Shown: one piece after another, positions 26,289-33,940 of the stretch | How the letters are laid out: each line of letters starts with the position of its first letter | How positions within the stretch are numbered: position 1 is the first letter of the stretch | From: Bacteroidota bacterium | GTDB taxonomy: Bacteria > Bacteroidota > Bacteroidia > AKYH767-A > 2013-40CM-41-45 | NCBI GenBank assembly: GCA_016713765.1 | Contig: JADJON010000001.1 | Location: 1,364,001-1,428,000 of the forward strand | Direction of reading: 5' to 3' | Length of the DNA: 64,000 bases | Notes under the pieces: generated by a model | Seen by the model: the letters and a program-made list of their open reading frames with translations, nothing else | Told to the model about the DNA's origin: nothing | Database searches by the model: none | Made by a program: the position numbers and the translations under genes

Positions 26289-27089
26289 TCACCCCATCAT
26301 CTCCTTCGCAATAATATAAACCCCCATCACCAGCACGAACCAGCCGAATGCCGGCTTGAGTTTTTCGTTGCTGATGTTTCGGGACAACATACTGCCGGCG
26401 ATGATGCCGACCATGGCAATGAGTGAGAAGATAAGTAAAAATCGCCAATCGATTACCTGATTGCCTTTGAGGTCGCCGGTGAAACCGATCAGTGATTTTG
26501 CAGCAATAATGATGAGCGAGGTGCCAACGGCTTGTTTCATGGGCAATTTCGCAAGGAGTACGAGGGCCGGGATGATGAGGAAACCGCCACCCGCACCGAC
26601 CAGACCGGTCACCGCGCCGACCACGATGCCTTCCAGCAGGATCAGGGGATAATTGTAGCGGGGTTCCGCTTCTTCGTTTTCCATGACCACCCGCTTGCGG
26701 ATCATCGAATACGAGGCGAGCAGCATGATGACGGCAAACAAGAGCAGGATCGCATGTGCTTTACTGACTGCCGCGTTGCCCAGATGAAAGACGGGGTCCG
26801 GGATGGCCGGTACGACATAGGCGCGCGTCAGGTAAACGCTGATGATCGAAGGAATTCCGAATACGATAGCGGTGCGCCAGTGGATGTTCCCAAGCCGCAT
26901 GTGACTGAAAGAGCCGATCAGGCTCGTCAGTCCCACGACAAAGAGCGAGTAGGCGGTCGCGAGTACGGCATCGACCGAGAAGAGATAAACCAGGATCGGG
27001 ACCGTGAGTATGGAGCCACCGCCGCCGATCAAGCCGAGGGATAGTCCCATCAGGATCGCTCCTGCATAACCCAGTAATTCAAGCGTCAT
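26289..27089 (-). CDS. TauE/SafE-family sulfite/sulfonate exporter
   Basis: The 266-aa protein has about eight membrane helices and the two repeated family motifs: MGLSLGLIGGGGSILTVPIL near the N-terminus and VVGAVTGLVGAGGGFLIIPAL at about 155-175, one for each half of the internally duplicated fold. TauE/SafE proteins export sulfite, sulfoacetate or related anions. As it starts 9 bp after the ArsR-type repressor gene and precedes the persulfide dioxygenase, export of sulfite produced from persulfide is the likely job. A second, broken member of the family lies at 62.5 kb. Confidence 0.9.
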   Translation of the reverse strand: MTLELLGYAGAILMGLSLGLIGGGGSILTVPILVYLFSVDAVLATAYSLFVVGLTSLIGSFSHMRLGNIHWRTAIVFGIPSIISVYLTRAYVVPAIPDPVFHLGNAAVSKAHAILLLFAVIMLLASYSMIRKRVVMENEEAEPRYNYPLILLEGIVVGAVTGLVGAGGGFLIIPALVLLAKLPMKQAVGTSLIIIAAKSLIGFTGDLKGNQVIDWRFLLIFSLIAMVGIIAGSMLSRNISNEKLKPAFGWFVLVMGVYIIAKEMMG

Positions 27090-27098
27090 AAGCGTAGG

Positions 27099-27407
27099 TC
27101 AGAGTTTTGTGCAGCAGTTTTCGATGCAGTCGATGATGAAATGGAAATCCTCGTAGCGGATGGAGTAATGGGCGAACTTTCCTTCTTTGGTACAGTTCAG
27201 CAATCCCTTGTCACGCATCAACGTAAGGTGCTGCGACAGGATCGGTTGTTCAATGCCGAGCAGCTCCTGCAATTCGGAGTTGTTGTAGTGCTTGCCGCTC
27301 CGCAACAAATCCAGAATGGCCAATCGTTGTGGGTGAGCGGCAACCCGAAGCATCTCTGCCGCTTTATTGAGTTTTTCGGGATTCACCCGTTCTTCGAGCG
27401 TTTTCAT
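27099..27407 (-). CDS. ArsR-family repressor heading the sulfur module
   Basis: The 102-aa winged-helix protein shows AEMLRVAAHPQRLAILDLL and the recognition helix region ELLGIEQPILSQHLTLMRDK. Cysteines are at C72, C94, C98 and C99. The classical CVC metal motif is absent, so arsenic sensing is unlikely. The gene neighbourhood (YeeE/YedE, persulfide dioxygenase, TauE) is that of the sulfide/persulfide-sensing BigR/SqrR group, but the cysteine positions differ from those I know for SqrR, so a different thiol pair must be used if it senses persulfide. The ATG at 27407 is preferred over an in-frame start at 27458, which would overlap the operator. Confidence 0.85.
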   Translation of the reverse strand: MKTLEERVNPEKLNKAAEMLRVAAHPQRLAILDLLRSGKHYNNSELQELLGIEQPILSQHLTLMRDKGLLNCTKEGKFAHYSIRYEDFHFIIDCIENCCTKL

Positions 27408-27424
27408 GGTGTTGAACTTGGGCA

Positions 27425-27454
27425 CAAAGATACATATAGTTATATAACTATGTG
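27425..27454 (-). promoter_or_regulatory. Promoter -7 box and palindromic operator of the sulfur module
   Basis: On the minus strand TATCTTTG (27425-27432) fits the -7 consensus. Immediately upstream lies ATAGTTATATAACTAT (27436-27451), a perfect 16-bp palindrome that extends to 22 bp (27433-27454) with one mismatched pair. It sits between the -7 and -33 positions, where a bound ArsR-type dimer would block RNA polymerase, so autorepression by the adjacent regulator is the natural reading. Confidence 0.75.
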
Positions 27455-27639
27455 ACAATGTTAACGTATCTATTTCCTATATTTTTGTATATCAGCTAAA
27501 TAGATTTTAGTCGACACCCGGAAGAAGGTTGTTTTCTAATCCCCGGACGACAATTGCCACTAAATAAATCAGGCCTTGGGAGTATACTTTTTCTCGGAAT
27601 TTCCGTTGAAAAAGGCTGTTTCAAGATCCTGCCCACCCC

Positions 27640-28302
27640 ATGACCGTCAGCATCATGCAACCTTACCTGCTACCGTATGCAGGCTACTACCGGCTGCTGA
27701 AGGCGCAGGTGTTCGTCATCTACGATTGTGTGCAGTTCATCCGCCGTGGTCGCATTCACCGGAATGAGCTGCTGAACCGGAACGGTCAGTACGACTGGTT
27801 CACCCTGCCCATCGAAAAGCCCGGCTTTCACGATCGTATCGATTACGTGAGGTTCGTCACTGAATGGGAATCGGAATTGCGTTCGCGCGCTCAGGCTTTC
27901 CCGTCCTTTGCCACGGCGATCGAAAGGTTTCCTTCCTTGAATTGTCTGTTCGAAGTGCGCGATCTCGACCTGACCGATTATCTCGAACGCCAACTCATCG
28001 CGACAAGGGACCTGCTCGGTTTACCTGCGCGGATCATTCGCTCGTCTTCTCTCAACATTCCGGAATCGCTGAAAGGCCAGGACCGTATCCTGGAAATTTG
28101 CCGACAACTGAACGCGACGGACTATGTCAACGTCCCCGGCGGTGTGACGCTTTACCAGCCCGAGGTATTTCGCGGCGCGGGCATCGAGCTGCACATTCTC
28201 ACCGACTACAAGCTCGGTTACGAGAGCATGCTCGATTTGCTGGCCACAAAGGCGCCGGAAGATATCCGGACGGCGATCGATACCACCTATAGGTTTATCT
28301 GA
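27640..28302 (+). CDS. WbqC-like family protein
   Basis: The 220-aa protein starts MTVSIMQPYLLPYAGYYRLL, the defining opening of the WbqC family, with the following YDCVQFIRRGRIHRNELLNR also typical. Family members occur in polysaccharide and O-antigen gene clusters and resemble enzymes acting on activated sugars or amino acids, but the reaction is not established. There is no signal peptide. It is transcribed divergently from the sulfur module; TATTTTTG at 27480-27487 is a possible -7 box. It is convergent with acr3 (18 bp apart). Nothing nearby suggests an O-antigen cluster. Confidence 0.8.
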   Translation: MTVSIMQPYLLPYAGYYRLLKAQVFVIYDCVQFIRRGRIHRNELLNRNGQYDWFTLPIEKPGFHDRIDYVRFVTEWESELRSRAQAFPSFATAIERFPSLNCLFEVRDLDLTDYLERQLIATRDLLGLPARIIRSSSLNIPESLKGQDRILEICRQLNATDYVNVPGGVTLYQPEVFRGAGIELHILTDYKLGYESMLDLLATKAPEDIRTAIDTTYRFI

Positions 28303-28320
28303 ACACCGATCCCGCCGCGC

Positions 28321-29391
28321 TCAGGATTTGGTCGGGTAATACCGCTTCCGGATCCAGAACGCCACGTTCACCAACGCGATCAGCGCGGGTACTTCCACCA
28401 GCGGACCGATCACACCGGCAAAGGCCTGTCCGCTATGGATACCGAATACGGCAATGGCCACCGCGATCGCCAGTTCGAAATTGTTGCCTGCGGCCGTGAA
28501 GGCGATGGAGGTACTCACGGAATAATCCGCCCCGAGCTTTTTGCCGATCAGGAAACTGATGAGGAACATCAAGGCGAAGTAAATGCTCAAGGGGATCGCC
28601 ACCCGCAGCACGTCGAGCGGGATCTGCACAATGGTATCGCCCTTAAGACTGAACATCACCACGATGGTAAACAAGAGTACGATCAGGGTAAGGGGCGAGA
28701 TGCGTGGAATGAATTTTTCCTGGTACCAGTCTGCTCCTTTAGCCGCGAGCAGGACGCGGCGGGTCAGATAACCGGCCGCGAAGGGAAGACCGAGGTAGAT
28801 CAATACGCTCTTTCCGATTTCTGCGATGGAGATGTCGATCGCTGCTCCCGCTAAGCCGAAGAAGGGGGGCAGGACGGAGATGAACAACCAGGCGTACACG
28901 CTGAAGAACACGACCTGGAAAATGCTGTTCAACGCGACCAGGCCGGCCGCGTATTCCCGGTTCCCTTCCGCCAGTTCGTTCCAGACGATCACCATCGCGA
29001 TGCAACGTGCCAGGCCGATCAGGATCAGGCCGGTCATGTACGCGGGTTTGTCCGGCAGGAAGAGGATCGCGAGCAGGAACATCAACACCGGGCCGATCAC
29101 CCAGTTGAGGAGGAGGGAAGCGCCCAACACCTTCGGCCGGTTGAAGACCGACGGTAGCTTTTCGTATTGCACTTTGGTAAAGGGCGGATACATCATGAGG
29201 ATCAGCCCGACCGCCAGCGGCAGGTTGACGCTGCCCGAAGAAAGCGCGTGGATGCTGGCAGGCAAGGCCGGAACAAAATGGCCAAGTCCGATGCCGACTA
29301 CCATGGCCAGGAAGATCCAGAGGGTCAGGTAACGGTCAAGGAATCCAAGACGCTTGCGTTGATGGGCGGGAGCACAGTTGTCAGCTGACAT
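28321..29391 (-). CDS. acr3: ACR3-type arsenite efflux transporter
   Basis: The 356-aa protein contains about ten membrane helices and the ACR3 features [20 protein letters not shown] at the start, [20 protein letters not shown] (the conserved cysteine that binds arsenite) and [19 protein letters not shown]. It exports As(III) by proton antiport. I chose the ATG at 29391 ([14 protein letters not shown]); a longer in-frame version starting at 29442 would abut arsC directly. It is the last gene of the order arsR, arsM, arsC, acr3. Confidence 0.93.
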   Translation of the reverse strand: MSADNCAPAHQRKRLGFLDRYLTLWIFLAMVVGIGLGHFVPALPASIHALSSGSVNLPLAVGLILMMYPPFTKVQYEKLPSVFNRPKVLGASLLLNWVIGPVLMFLLAILFLPDKPAYMTGLILIGLARCIAMVIVWNELAEGNREYAAGLVALNSIFQVVFFSVYAWLFISVLPPFFGLAGAAIDISIAEIGKSVLIYLGLPFAAGYLTRRVLLAAKGADWYQEKFIPRISPLTLIVLLFTIVVMFSLKGDTIVQIPLDVLRVAIPLSIYFALMFLISFLIGKKLGADYSVSTSIAFTAAGNNFELAIAVAIAVFGIHSGQAFAGVIGPLVEVPALIALVNVAFWIRKRYYPTKS

Positions 29392-29438
29392 GTGATAAAG
29401 GAAGTTGTTGAACGAAGACTGGTTGGACGGCAGGAAAC

Positions 29439-29879
29439 TCACCGGGCTTTTGACCGCGTGTTGCGAACGAATTCTTCCACGGCTGTCCGGATCGTATCGC
29501 GCACCGCTCGTGTGCGGGCCAGTCGCTCGTGTTCTTCACCGGTGAAAGAGGAAGGATCGTCGAATCCCCAATGGATCTTCGTATGCATGCCCGGAAAGAT
29601 CGGGCAACGCGAAGCGCTGGCTTCATCGCAGACCGTGATCACATAGTCGTACCGACGACCCTCCTGGAAGAACTCGAAAACGTCTTTCGTCTTGTTGTGT
29701 GAGATGTCGATCCCGTCTTCCTGCATGACCGCTACGGCCAGGGGATTGAGTCGGCCGGCCTCCAATCCGGCGCTTTCTACGTGGTAGGCATCGCCTCCGA
29801 ATTTTTTCAGATAGGCTTCCGCCATCTGGCTGCGGGCGGAGTTGTGAATACAAAGGAAGAGGACGTTGATCGGGTTCAT
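29439..29879 (-). CDS. arsC: Thioredoxin-coupled arsenate reductase ArsC
   Basis: The 146-aa protein has the low-molecular-weight phosphatase-type loop CIHNSARS with C10 and R16, plus C83 and C91 ([11 protein letters not shown]), closely matching C10, C82 and C89 of S. aureus ArsC. It reduces arsenate to arsenite with thioredoxin as electron donor, feeding the ArsM and ACR3 products encoded beside it. The ATG at 29879 gives the conserved [10 protein letters not shown] start; an upstream extension to 29954 would overlap arsM. Confidence 0.95.
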   Translation of the reverse strand: MNPINVLFLCIHNSARSQMAEAYLKKFGGDAYHVESAGLEAGRLNPLAVAVMQEDGIDISHNKTKDVFEFFQEGRRYDYVITVCDEASASRCPIFPGMHTKIHWGFDDPSSFTGEEHERLARTRAVRDTIRTAVEEFVRNTRSKAR

Positions 29880-29901
29880 GGTGAAGGGGATGAGCGGGCG
29901 G

Positions 29902-30744
29902 TTATTTACAACAGGTGTCTTTGTCACAACAGGCGTCTTTTTTCTTTTCAGCATACACGGTGATGCTGTAGATGCCGGTGCCGCTGTGCTTGAATTCCTC
30001 CAGTTGCTCCGGGCTCAGGTAGTGCGCGAGGATATCGTCGGGGATGGAGATCGCCTTTTCTTTTTGGAGGGTGATGTTTTCGAATCCGGCTTCCCGCACC
30101 ATGCCGAGGTACGCGTCTTTCTGGATGGCGCCGGCCACGCAGCCTGCATACAGCTCGGCGGTCTTGAGGATCGAATCCGGGAGCTCGCCCACGAGGACAA
30201 TGTCGGAGATGGAAAAATGTCCGCCGGGCTTCAGCACCCGGTTGATTTCCGAAAAGGCTTTTTTCTTGTCGGGCACCAGGTTGAGCACGCAGTTGCTGAC
30301 CACCACATCGATCGTGCCCACGCCTACTGGCAGCGCTTCGATCTCGCCCAGGCGGAACTCGACATTGTTCAGGCCCAGCTTTTCGGCGTTCGCTCGTGCC
30401 TTGGCGATCATGGCCTCGGTCATGTCAACGCCGATCACCTTGCCGGTATCGCCCGTTTCCGCGCGCGCGATGAAACAATCGTTGCCCGCGCCGGAACCCA
30501 GGTCCAGGACGGTATCGCCTTTCCGGATCCTGGCGAATTGCGTCGGCAGACCACAGCCCAGTCCGAGATCCGCGTCCGGGTTATAGCCCTTCAGTCCGGC
30601 GTAGTCTTCCGACATGATGTTATAGACCTCGTCCGAGCAGCAGCCCGAACCGCAGCAGGAGGACTGGTTGGAAGCTTTGTCCTGTTCGGCGATCTCGGTG
30701 TATTGCTCTTTCACCAGTTTTTTGAGTTGATCGGCAGTTTCCAT
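29902..30744 (-). CDS. arsM: Arsenite S-adenosylmethionine methyltransferase ArsM
   Basis: The 280-aa protein has the methyltransferase motif DLGSGAGNDC at 81-90 and the three conserved arsenic-binding cysteines C64 (LGLGCGLP), C152 (SNCVLN) and C202 (AGCVAGA). ArsM methylates As(III) to methyl- and dimethylarsenicals. Both termini are cysteine-rich: SSCCGSGCCSDEVY at 29-41 and DACCDKDTCCK at the very end, which may help bind or pass on arsenite. The gene lies between arsR and arsC and is preceded by an ArsR-type operator at 30759-30780. Confidence 0.95.
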   Translation of the reverse strand: METADQLKKLVKEQYTEIAEQDKASNQSSCCGSGCCSDEVYNIMSEDYAGLKGYNPDADLGLGCGLPTQFARIRKGDTVLDLGSGAGNDCFIARAETGDTGKVIGVDMTEAMIAKARANAEKLGLNNVEFRLGEIEALPVGVGTIDVVVSNCVLNLVPDKKKAFSEINRVLKPGGHFSISDIVLVGELPDSILKTAELYAGCVAGAIQKDAYLGMVREAGFENITLQKEKAISIPDDILAHYLSPEQLEEFKHSGTGIYSITVYAEKKKDACCDKDTCCK

Positions 30745-30758
30745 AGTGGTTGTTTTAT

Positions 30759-30780
30759 ATCGTATTATTACGATTAATTA
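30759..30780. promoter_or_regulatory. ArsR operator in front of arsM
   Basis: ATCGTATTATTACGAT (30759-30774) is an inverted repeat with half-site ATCGTA. It ends in ACGATTAAT, the same half-site sequence found in the operator at 31133-31156 upstream of arsR. Two matching sites within one cassette imply that arsR and arsMC-acr3 can be controlled separately. Confidence 0.7.
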
Positions 30781-30792
30781 GGGCAATTTTTT

Positions 30793-31122
30793 TTAGCAGC
30801 AACGGATATTGGTCAGCGGCGTCTGCATCAGTTCAACCAGGCATTTTTTGGCCTTATCCCATTCGGCTTCGTCGATGCAGTAACAGGTGCGCACCCCTTC
30901 GATCTCGCCTTTGATGAGTCCGGCGTTCTTGAGTTCTTTCAGGTGTTGCGAAACCGTCGACTGGGAAAGCGGCAGCTCGTCCACGATATCCCCGCAGACA
31001 CAGGCTTGCCGCTTCAACAGCAAACGCAGGATCGCCACCCGGGCAGGATGCCCCAGCGCTTTCGCGTATTTCGCGATGCGGTTCTCCAGCAGGGTGAATT
31101 CATCGATCTTGGCGAGGCCCAT
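30793..31122 (-). CDS. arsR: ArsR-family arsenite-responsive repressor
   Basis: The 109-aa winged-helix protein contains [20 protein letters not shown], the metal-sensing CVC motif at 41-43, and the DNA-recognition helix [16 protein letters not shown]. Further cysteines are at C80, C82, C94, and the terminal CC. The CVC dyad is the classical As(III)/Sb(III) site. Release from DNA would switch on arsM, arsC and acr3. The ATG at 31122 was chosen because it gives the standard length and because an in-frame extension to 31242 would run through the operator at 31133-31156. Confidence 0.93.
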   Translation of the reverse strand: MGLAKIDEFTLLENRIAKYAKALGHPARVAILRLLLKRQACVCGDIVDELPLSQSTVSQHLKELKNAGLIKGEIEGVRTCYCIDEAEWDKAKKCLVELMQTPLTNIRCC

Positions 31123-31132
31123 GGCGTTAACT

Positions 31133-31156
31133 ATTAATCGCAATATTACGATTAAT
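31133..31156. promoter_or_regulatory. ArsR operator in front of arsR
   Basis: ATTAATCG and CGATTAAT are perfect inverted 8-bp arms separated by 8 bp, 11 bp upstream of the arsR start codon. The right arm matches the half-site of the operator before arsM. Confidence 0.75.
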
Positions 31157-31310
31157 GATGGTCGGTTGTCAAGGACTTTAACATACTTTTCGATGTAAGC
31201 CTGAAAACGAACCGGAAATTGCGTCTGGATCCCGAACTCCAAAAAGAAAATTCGAATGAACGAGATGGACCTAGCCTGACTCGGGGCTACGCTAACGGAT
31301 GAAAAAGAAA

Positions 31311-31334
31311 AAGGAAGTCAAACTTGACTTCCTT
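31311..31334 (-). terminator. Terminator downstream of the tRNA-Asp pseudogene
   Basis: AAGGAAGTCAA and its exact complement form an 11-bp stem with a 2-nt centre. On the minus strand it is followed by TTTTTCTTTTTC, a strong T tract. Confidence 0.8.
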
Positions 31335-31343
31335 TTATTCTGG

Positions 31344-31434
31344 CGGTCCGGACGGGACTCGAACCCGTCTCGTCATCAATGACGAGATGACAGGCATGTT
31401 CCCGATAGCTATCGGGACTAACCAGCTGAACTAC
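31344..31434 (-). pseudogene. Broken tRNA-Asp copy with two palindromic segments
   Basis: Three blocks match the intact tRNA-Asp at 31506-31579: the 3' acceptor plus T arm (31345-31367, 23 nt identical), the anticodon region TGACAGGCATGT on the plus strand, and the D arm with CTAACCAGCTGAACTAC. Between them lie two perfect palindromes, CCCGATAGCTATCGGG (31401-31416) and CTCGTCAT-CA-ATGACGAG (31369-31386). They replace the 5' and 3' sides of the anticodon arm and variable region. The 5' acceptor strand is missing (AT-rich sequence instead). It cannot fold as a normal tRNA. It keeps its own terminator. Confidence 0.8.
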
Positions 31435-31476
31435 TTATTTAATTGTGCTGCCATCTTCGATGGCCTAAAAAGCAAA

Positions 31477-31500
31477 GAGCCATCAGTTTCCTGATGGCTC
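31477..31500 (-). terminator. Terminator of tRNA-Asp
   Basis: GAGCCATCAG, loop TTTC and CTGATGGCTC form a 10-bp stem. On the minus strand it is followed by TTTGCTTTTT, 5 bp after the tRNA 3' end. Confidence 0.85.
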
Positions 31501-31505
31501 CTTAG

Positions 31506-31579
31506 CGGTCCGGACGGGACTCGAACCCGCGACCCCATGCGTGACAGGCATGTATTCTAACCAGCTGAACTACCGAACC
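31506..31579 (-). tRNA. tRNA-Asp (anticodon GUC)
   Basis: The minus strand reads GGTTCGGTAGTTCAGCTGGT at the 5' end and ends GTTCGAGTCCCGTCCGGACC plus discriminator G. The acceptor strands GGTTCGG and CCGGACC pair with one G-U, the T arm is perfect, and the anticodon loop CTGTCAC places GTC at 31543-31545. CCA is not encoded. It has its own promoter and terminator. Confidence 0.95.
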
Positions 31580-31635
31580 GGGTCGTAAAACCTTACCCAA
31601 AAGCAGGACGATCTGCTGTCCGTTTTTGAGTGGTG

Positions 31636-31665
31636 CAAAAATAGCTAAAATTTCAATACGGACAA
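31636..31665 (-). promoter_or_regulatory. Promoter of tRNA-Asp
   Basis: On the minus strand TTG (31663-31665), exactly 19 bp and TATTTTTG (31636-31643) match the full Bacteroidota promoter consensus. The tRNA 5' end is about 50 nt downstream of the predicted start of transcription. Confidence 0.8.
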
Positions 31666-31725
31666 TTTCGGTCGAATTTTCTATCCATTGATTTTTAACT
31701 ACTTAGTTGGAAGGGCCGAAACGAA

Positions 31726-31753
31726 GAAGGGAGCCCCTTGTGGAGCTCCCTTC
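31726..31753 (-). terminator. Hairpin after the 681-aa secreted protein gene
   Basis: GAAGGGAG pairs with CTCCCTTC, extended by partly paired bases around the loop CCCTTGTGG. It lies 20 bp past the stop codon on the minus strand; the T tract after it is weak. Confidence 0.5.
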
Positions 31754-31772
31754 TCTTCAGTGTTTTAGGTTG

Positions 31773-33818
31773 TTACTGACGGATTACGCGCAGCGTGGCT
31801 ACTCCGCTTTCACTGCTCAGGTTGAACAGGTAGGTGCCCGTGGCCAGTCCCGATACATCCACCCACTCACCCGAACGAAGTCCGGTTTTGCTCATGACGA
31901 TGCGACCGTCGAGGGTCAGTACCGAGAGGTTGCCCTGCTCGTGCTGGCTCTTGCCGAACAGGAGACGAACCCGTTCTCCTGCCGGATTCGGAGATACCGT
32001 CACCTCCAGGTTGCCGGCACTTACGCCGGCCACAGCGGTCAGCATCTCAATCGTATTGACGGTCGTGTTGGTGATCACCGCCGGATTGTGGTCGAAATAA
32101 ATGCCCGCCGTGTTGGTGATGTCGGTGAGCGGAGCCAGTCCGGTGCGGGTGCGGATCGTAAAGGAAACAGATCCGTTGCTGCCGGCCATATCCGTCCCGC
32201 TGTCGGGGAGCATGATGTTATAGAAGGTGAAGGTGAGCACACCCTGCTCGAGGCTGAAATTCATCGGATGCGTCGCGCCGATCAGGTGGAAGCTCATCGG
32301 ATCGAGGTTGGCATCCAGCGTATCGCGCACGACTACGTTATACGCTACGGCATTGCCCGTGTTCTGGAAACGGATCGTGTAGCGCAGCAGGCCGCCGTCG
32401 GTGATGACGTTGCGCGGTTCGGCGAGTTTGTCGTTCGGGTCCCAGGCCAGCGAGACGAGCTGATCGAGCGCCAGCACGTTGTTGCCCGGGATCGTATCGT
32501 TCAGCGGTCCGATGGTGAGGCTCGAATGGAGTGAATCACCCAGAAGCAAGGCTAACGAGGGCATCAGGCTGAGTTGAATATGGCCGCGTTGTCCGGGTGC
32601 CAGGTTCGAATAGTACCACAGCAGTGTTTGTCCGTTGATCGCATCCGGCGCAGGCGTAGCGCTGATGTAACTGTACATTGAATCCATCACGAAGGTGATC
32701 GTATCGCTTTCGATCGCGGTGCCGTTGTTCTCGTACCAGATCGGCATCGGTTCCGCCTGACCCGGACGTGCAGGCCAGCTCGGACAAGTGATGGAAACTT
32801 CATGGATGCCGGGGATCATCGTAAAGGCGAAATCCAGTCCGCTCGTGCTTTGCGTGGAAGGCTGACAGGTAATCGGTCCCGTCGGAGCGGTTTGGTTCCA
32901 GTAGGTGATCGGCTGCGCCGTGATCGTATAGGTGATCGTCGAGTCGAAATAGAAGAAGGAATAGTTCCCCGCGGCATCCGTGGCAACATAGTGGTTGCCC
33001 GGTTGGATGTTCAGCACATGATGCGGGATGCCTGCTTCCGAAACGTCTTGTACACCGTTACCATTCACGTCGTCGTACACCGTCCCGGTAAGAAAGCCCA
33101 GGCTCATGATTGCCGTGCCGCTGCAGGGGCCGAAGTGGAATGCAAAGCCTGACGGCATGCTACAGGAGGTACTGACCGGAAACAGCGTCGTGATCAGTGG
33201 GAATGGATAAGCGTTGGCCCAGCTGCAGGTGGTGTCGCCCAATACAAGATAATCGAGGTTGGTTGTTCCGCGCATACCGATCTGGGTATTCATCGGCGAA
33301 CCGTTCAGCGTATTGGAGTCGTAGATGAACCGCACACAATTGGTCCCTTCATACAAGTGGATCTGAAAGCTGATGTCGCCGACGTTGTTGAAATACGAGT
33401 AGTGCAGCCATTGGATGATGCAAACTCGGTTCGGGGCCGTTCCATAGGTCCCGTATTGCAAGCTGGCCGTGCCCAGCATGTGCCGCAGGTCGGCGCCGAA
33501 GGCGGCCACGATGTTGTTACGGCTTCCACTCAGGATGCTCGTGAAGTTGTTGCCGCCGGTTGAATCGAGTTCGATGTACCCGTTGGTGTTCACGGACATG
33601 ACATCACTCGAGTGCCCGCCCAGATTGAAGGTGAACCCGATGGGCAATGCCTGGTAACTGACATCGTCCGCGTTGGGTGCATCTACGGTTGTTCCCGAGA
33701 TGGGTGCAAAGGTGTCAAGCGCTGCAGTGAAGGGGATCGCTGCTACTTGTGATTTGGCTTCGATCGCGAAAGAGAAACATGCGAGCAAGGCGCAGAATTG
33801 TAGTACTTTTTTAAACAT
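31773..33818 (-). CDS. Secreted multidomain protein with SdrD-B-like and conserved-repeat domains and T9SS sorting domain
   Basis: The 681-aa protein has a signal peptide (about residues 1-23) and an N-terminal beta-sandwich with VNTNGYIELD and FGADLRHM, resembling nidogen-like surface domains. An SdrD B-type Ca-binding repeat follows at about 245-330 (LTGTVYDDVNGNGVQDVSEAG). Next is a DUF11-like conserved-repeat region with SLAWDPNDKLAEPRNV and DTLDANLDPMSFHL, where the DPNDK motif is typical of Bacteroidota surface proteins. The end is a type A sorting domain (VSPNPAGERVRLLF, LATGTYLFNL, ending RVIRQ). It should be exported by the T9SS and attached to the surface. No enzymatic motif is visible; adhesion or matrix functions are possible. 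Confidence 0.85.
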   Translation of the reverse strand: MFKKVLQFCALLACFSFAIEAKSQVAAIPFTAALDTFAPISGTTVDAPNADDVSYQALPIGFTFNLGGHSSDVMSVNTNGYIELDSTGGNNFTSILSGSRNNIVAAFGADLRHMLGTASLQYGTYGTAPNRVCIIQWLHYSYFNNVGDISFQIHLYEGTNCVRFIYDSNTLNGSPMNTQIGMRGTTNLDYLVLGDTTCSWANAYPFPLITTLFPVSTSCSMPSGFAFHFGPCSGTAIMSLGFLTGTVYDDVNGNGVQDVSEAGIPHHVLNIQPGNHYVATDAAGNYSFFYFDSTITYTITAQPITYWNQTAPTGPITCQPSTQSTSGLDFAFTMIPGIHEVSITCPSWPARPGQAEPMPIWYENNGTAIESDTITFVMDSMYSYISATPAPDAINGQTLLWYYSNLAPGQRGHIQLSLMPSLALLLGDSLHSSLTIGPLNDTIPGNNVLALDQLVSLAWDPNDKLAEPRNVITDGGLLRYTIRFQNTGNAVAYNVVVRDTLDANLDPMSFHLIGATHPMNFSLEQGVLTFTFYNIMLPDSGTDMAGSNGSVSFTIRTRTGLAPLTDITNTAGIYFDHNPAVITNTTVNTIEMLTAVAGVSAGNLEVTVSPNPAGERVRLLFGKSQHEQGNLSVLTLDGRIVMSKTGLRSGEWVDVSGLATGTYLFNLSSESGVATLRVIRQ

Positions 33819-33940
33819 GTGGAGTGTGGTTAATGGGTTTAAATGTAGGTGAAATGTGCTAGGCTCGTCCGAGAAATGGAAATTAAAATTGACCCTCAGG
33901 CGATTAGACGGATGCAGGAAAATCTTAGTAAATTAGGGGT

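Noticed and set aside
27099..27407. Arsenic-sensing ArsR for the sulfur module
   Set aside because: The CVC motif is absent, and all downstream genes concern sulfur; the true arsenic regulator with CVC is at 30793-31122.
29866..30777. A 303-codon plus-strand frame opposite arsM
   Set aside because: ArsM on the minus strand is certain from its cysteines and SAM motif; the plus frame is a shadow.
31344..31434. A second functional tRNA-Asp
   Set aside because: The 5' acceptor strand is missing and the 3' side of the anticodon stem is replaced by a palindrome, so the cloverleaf cannot form.
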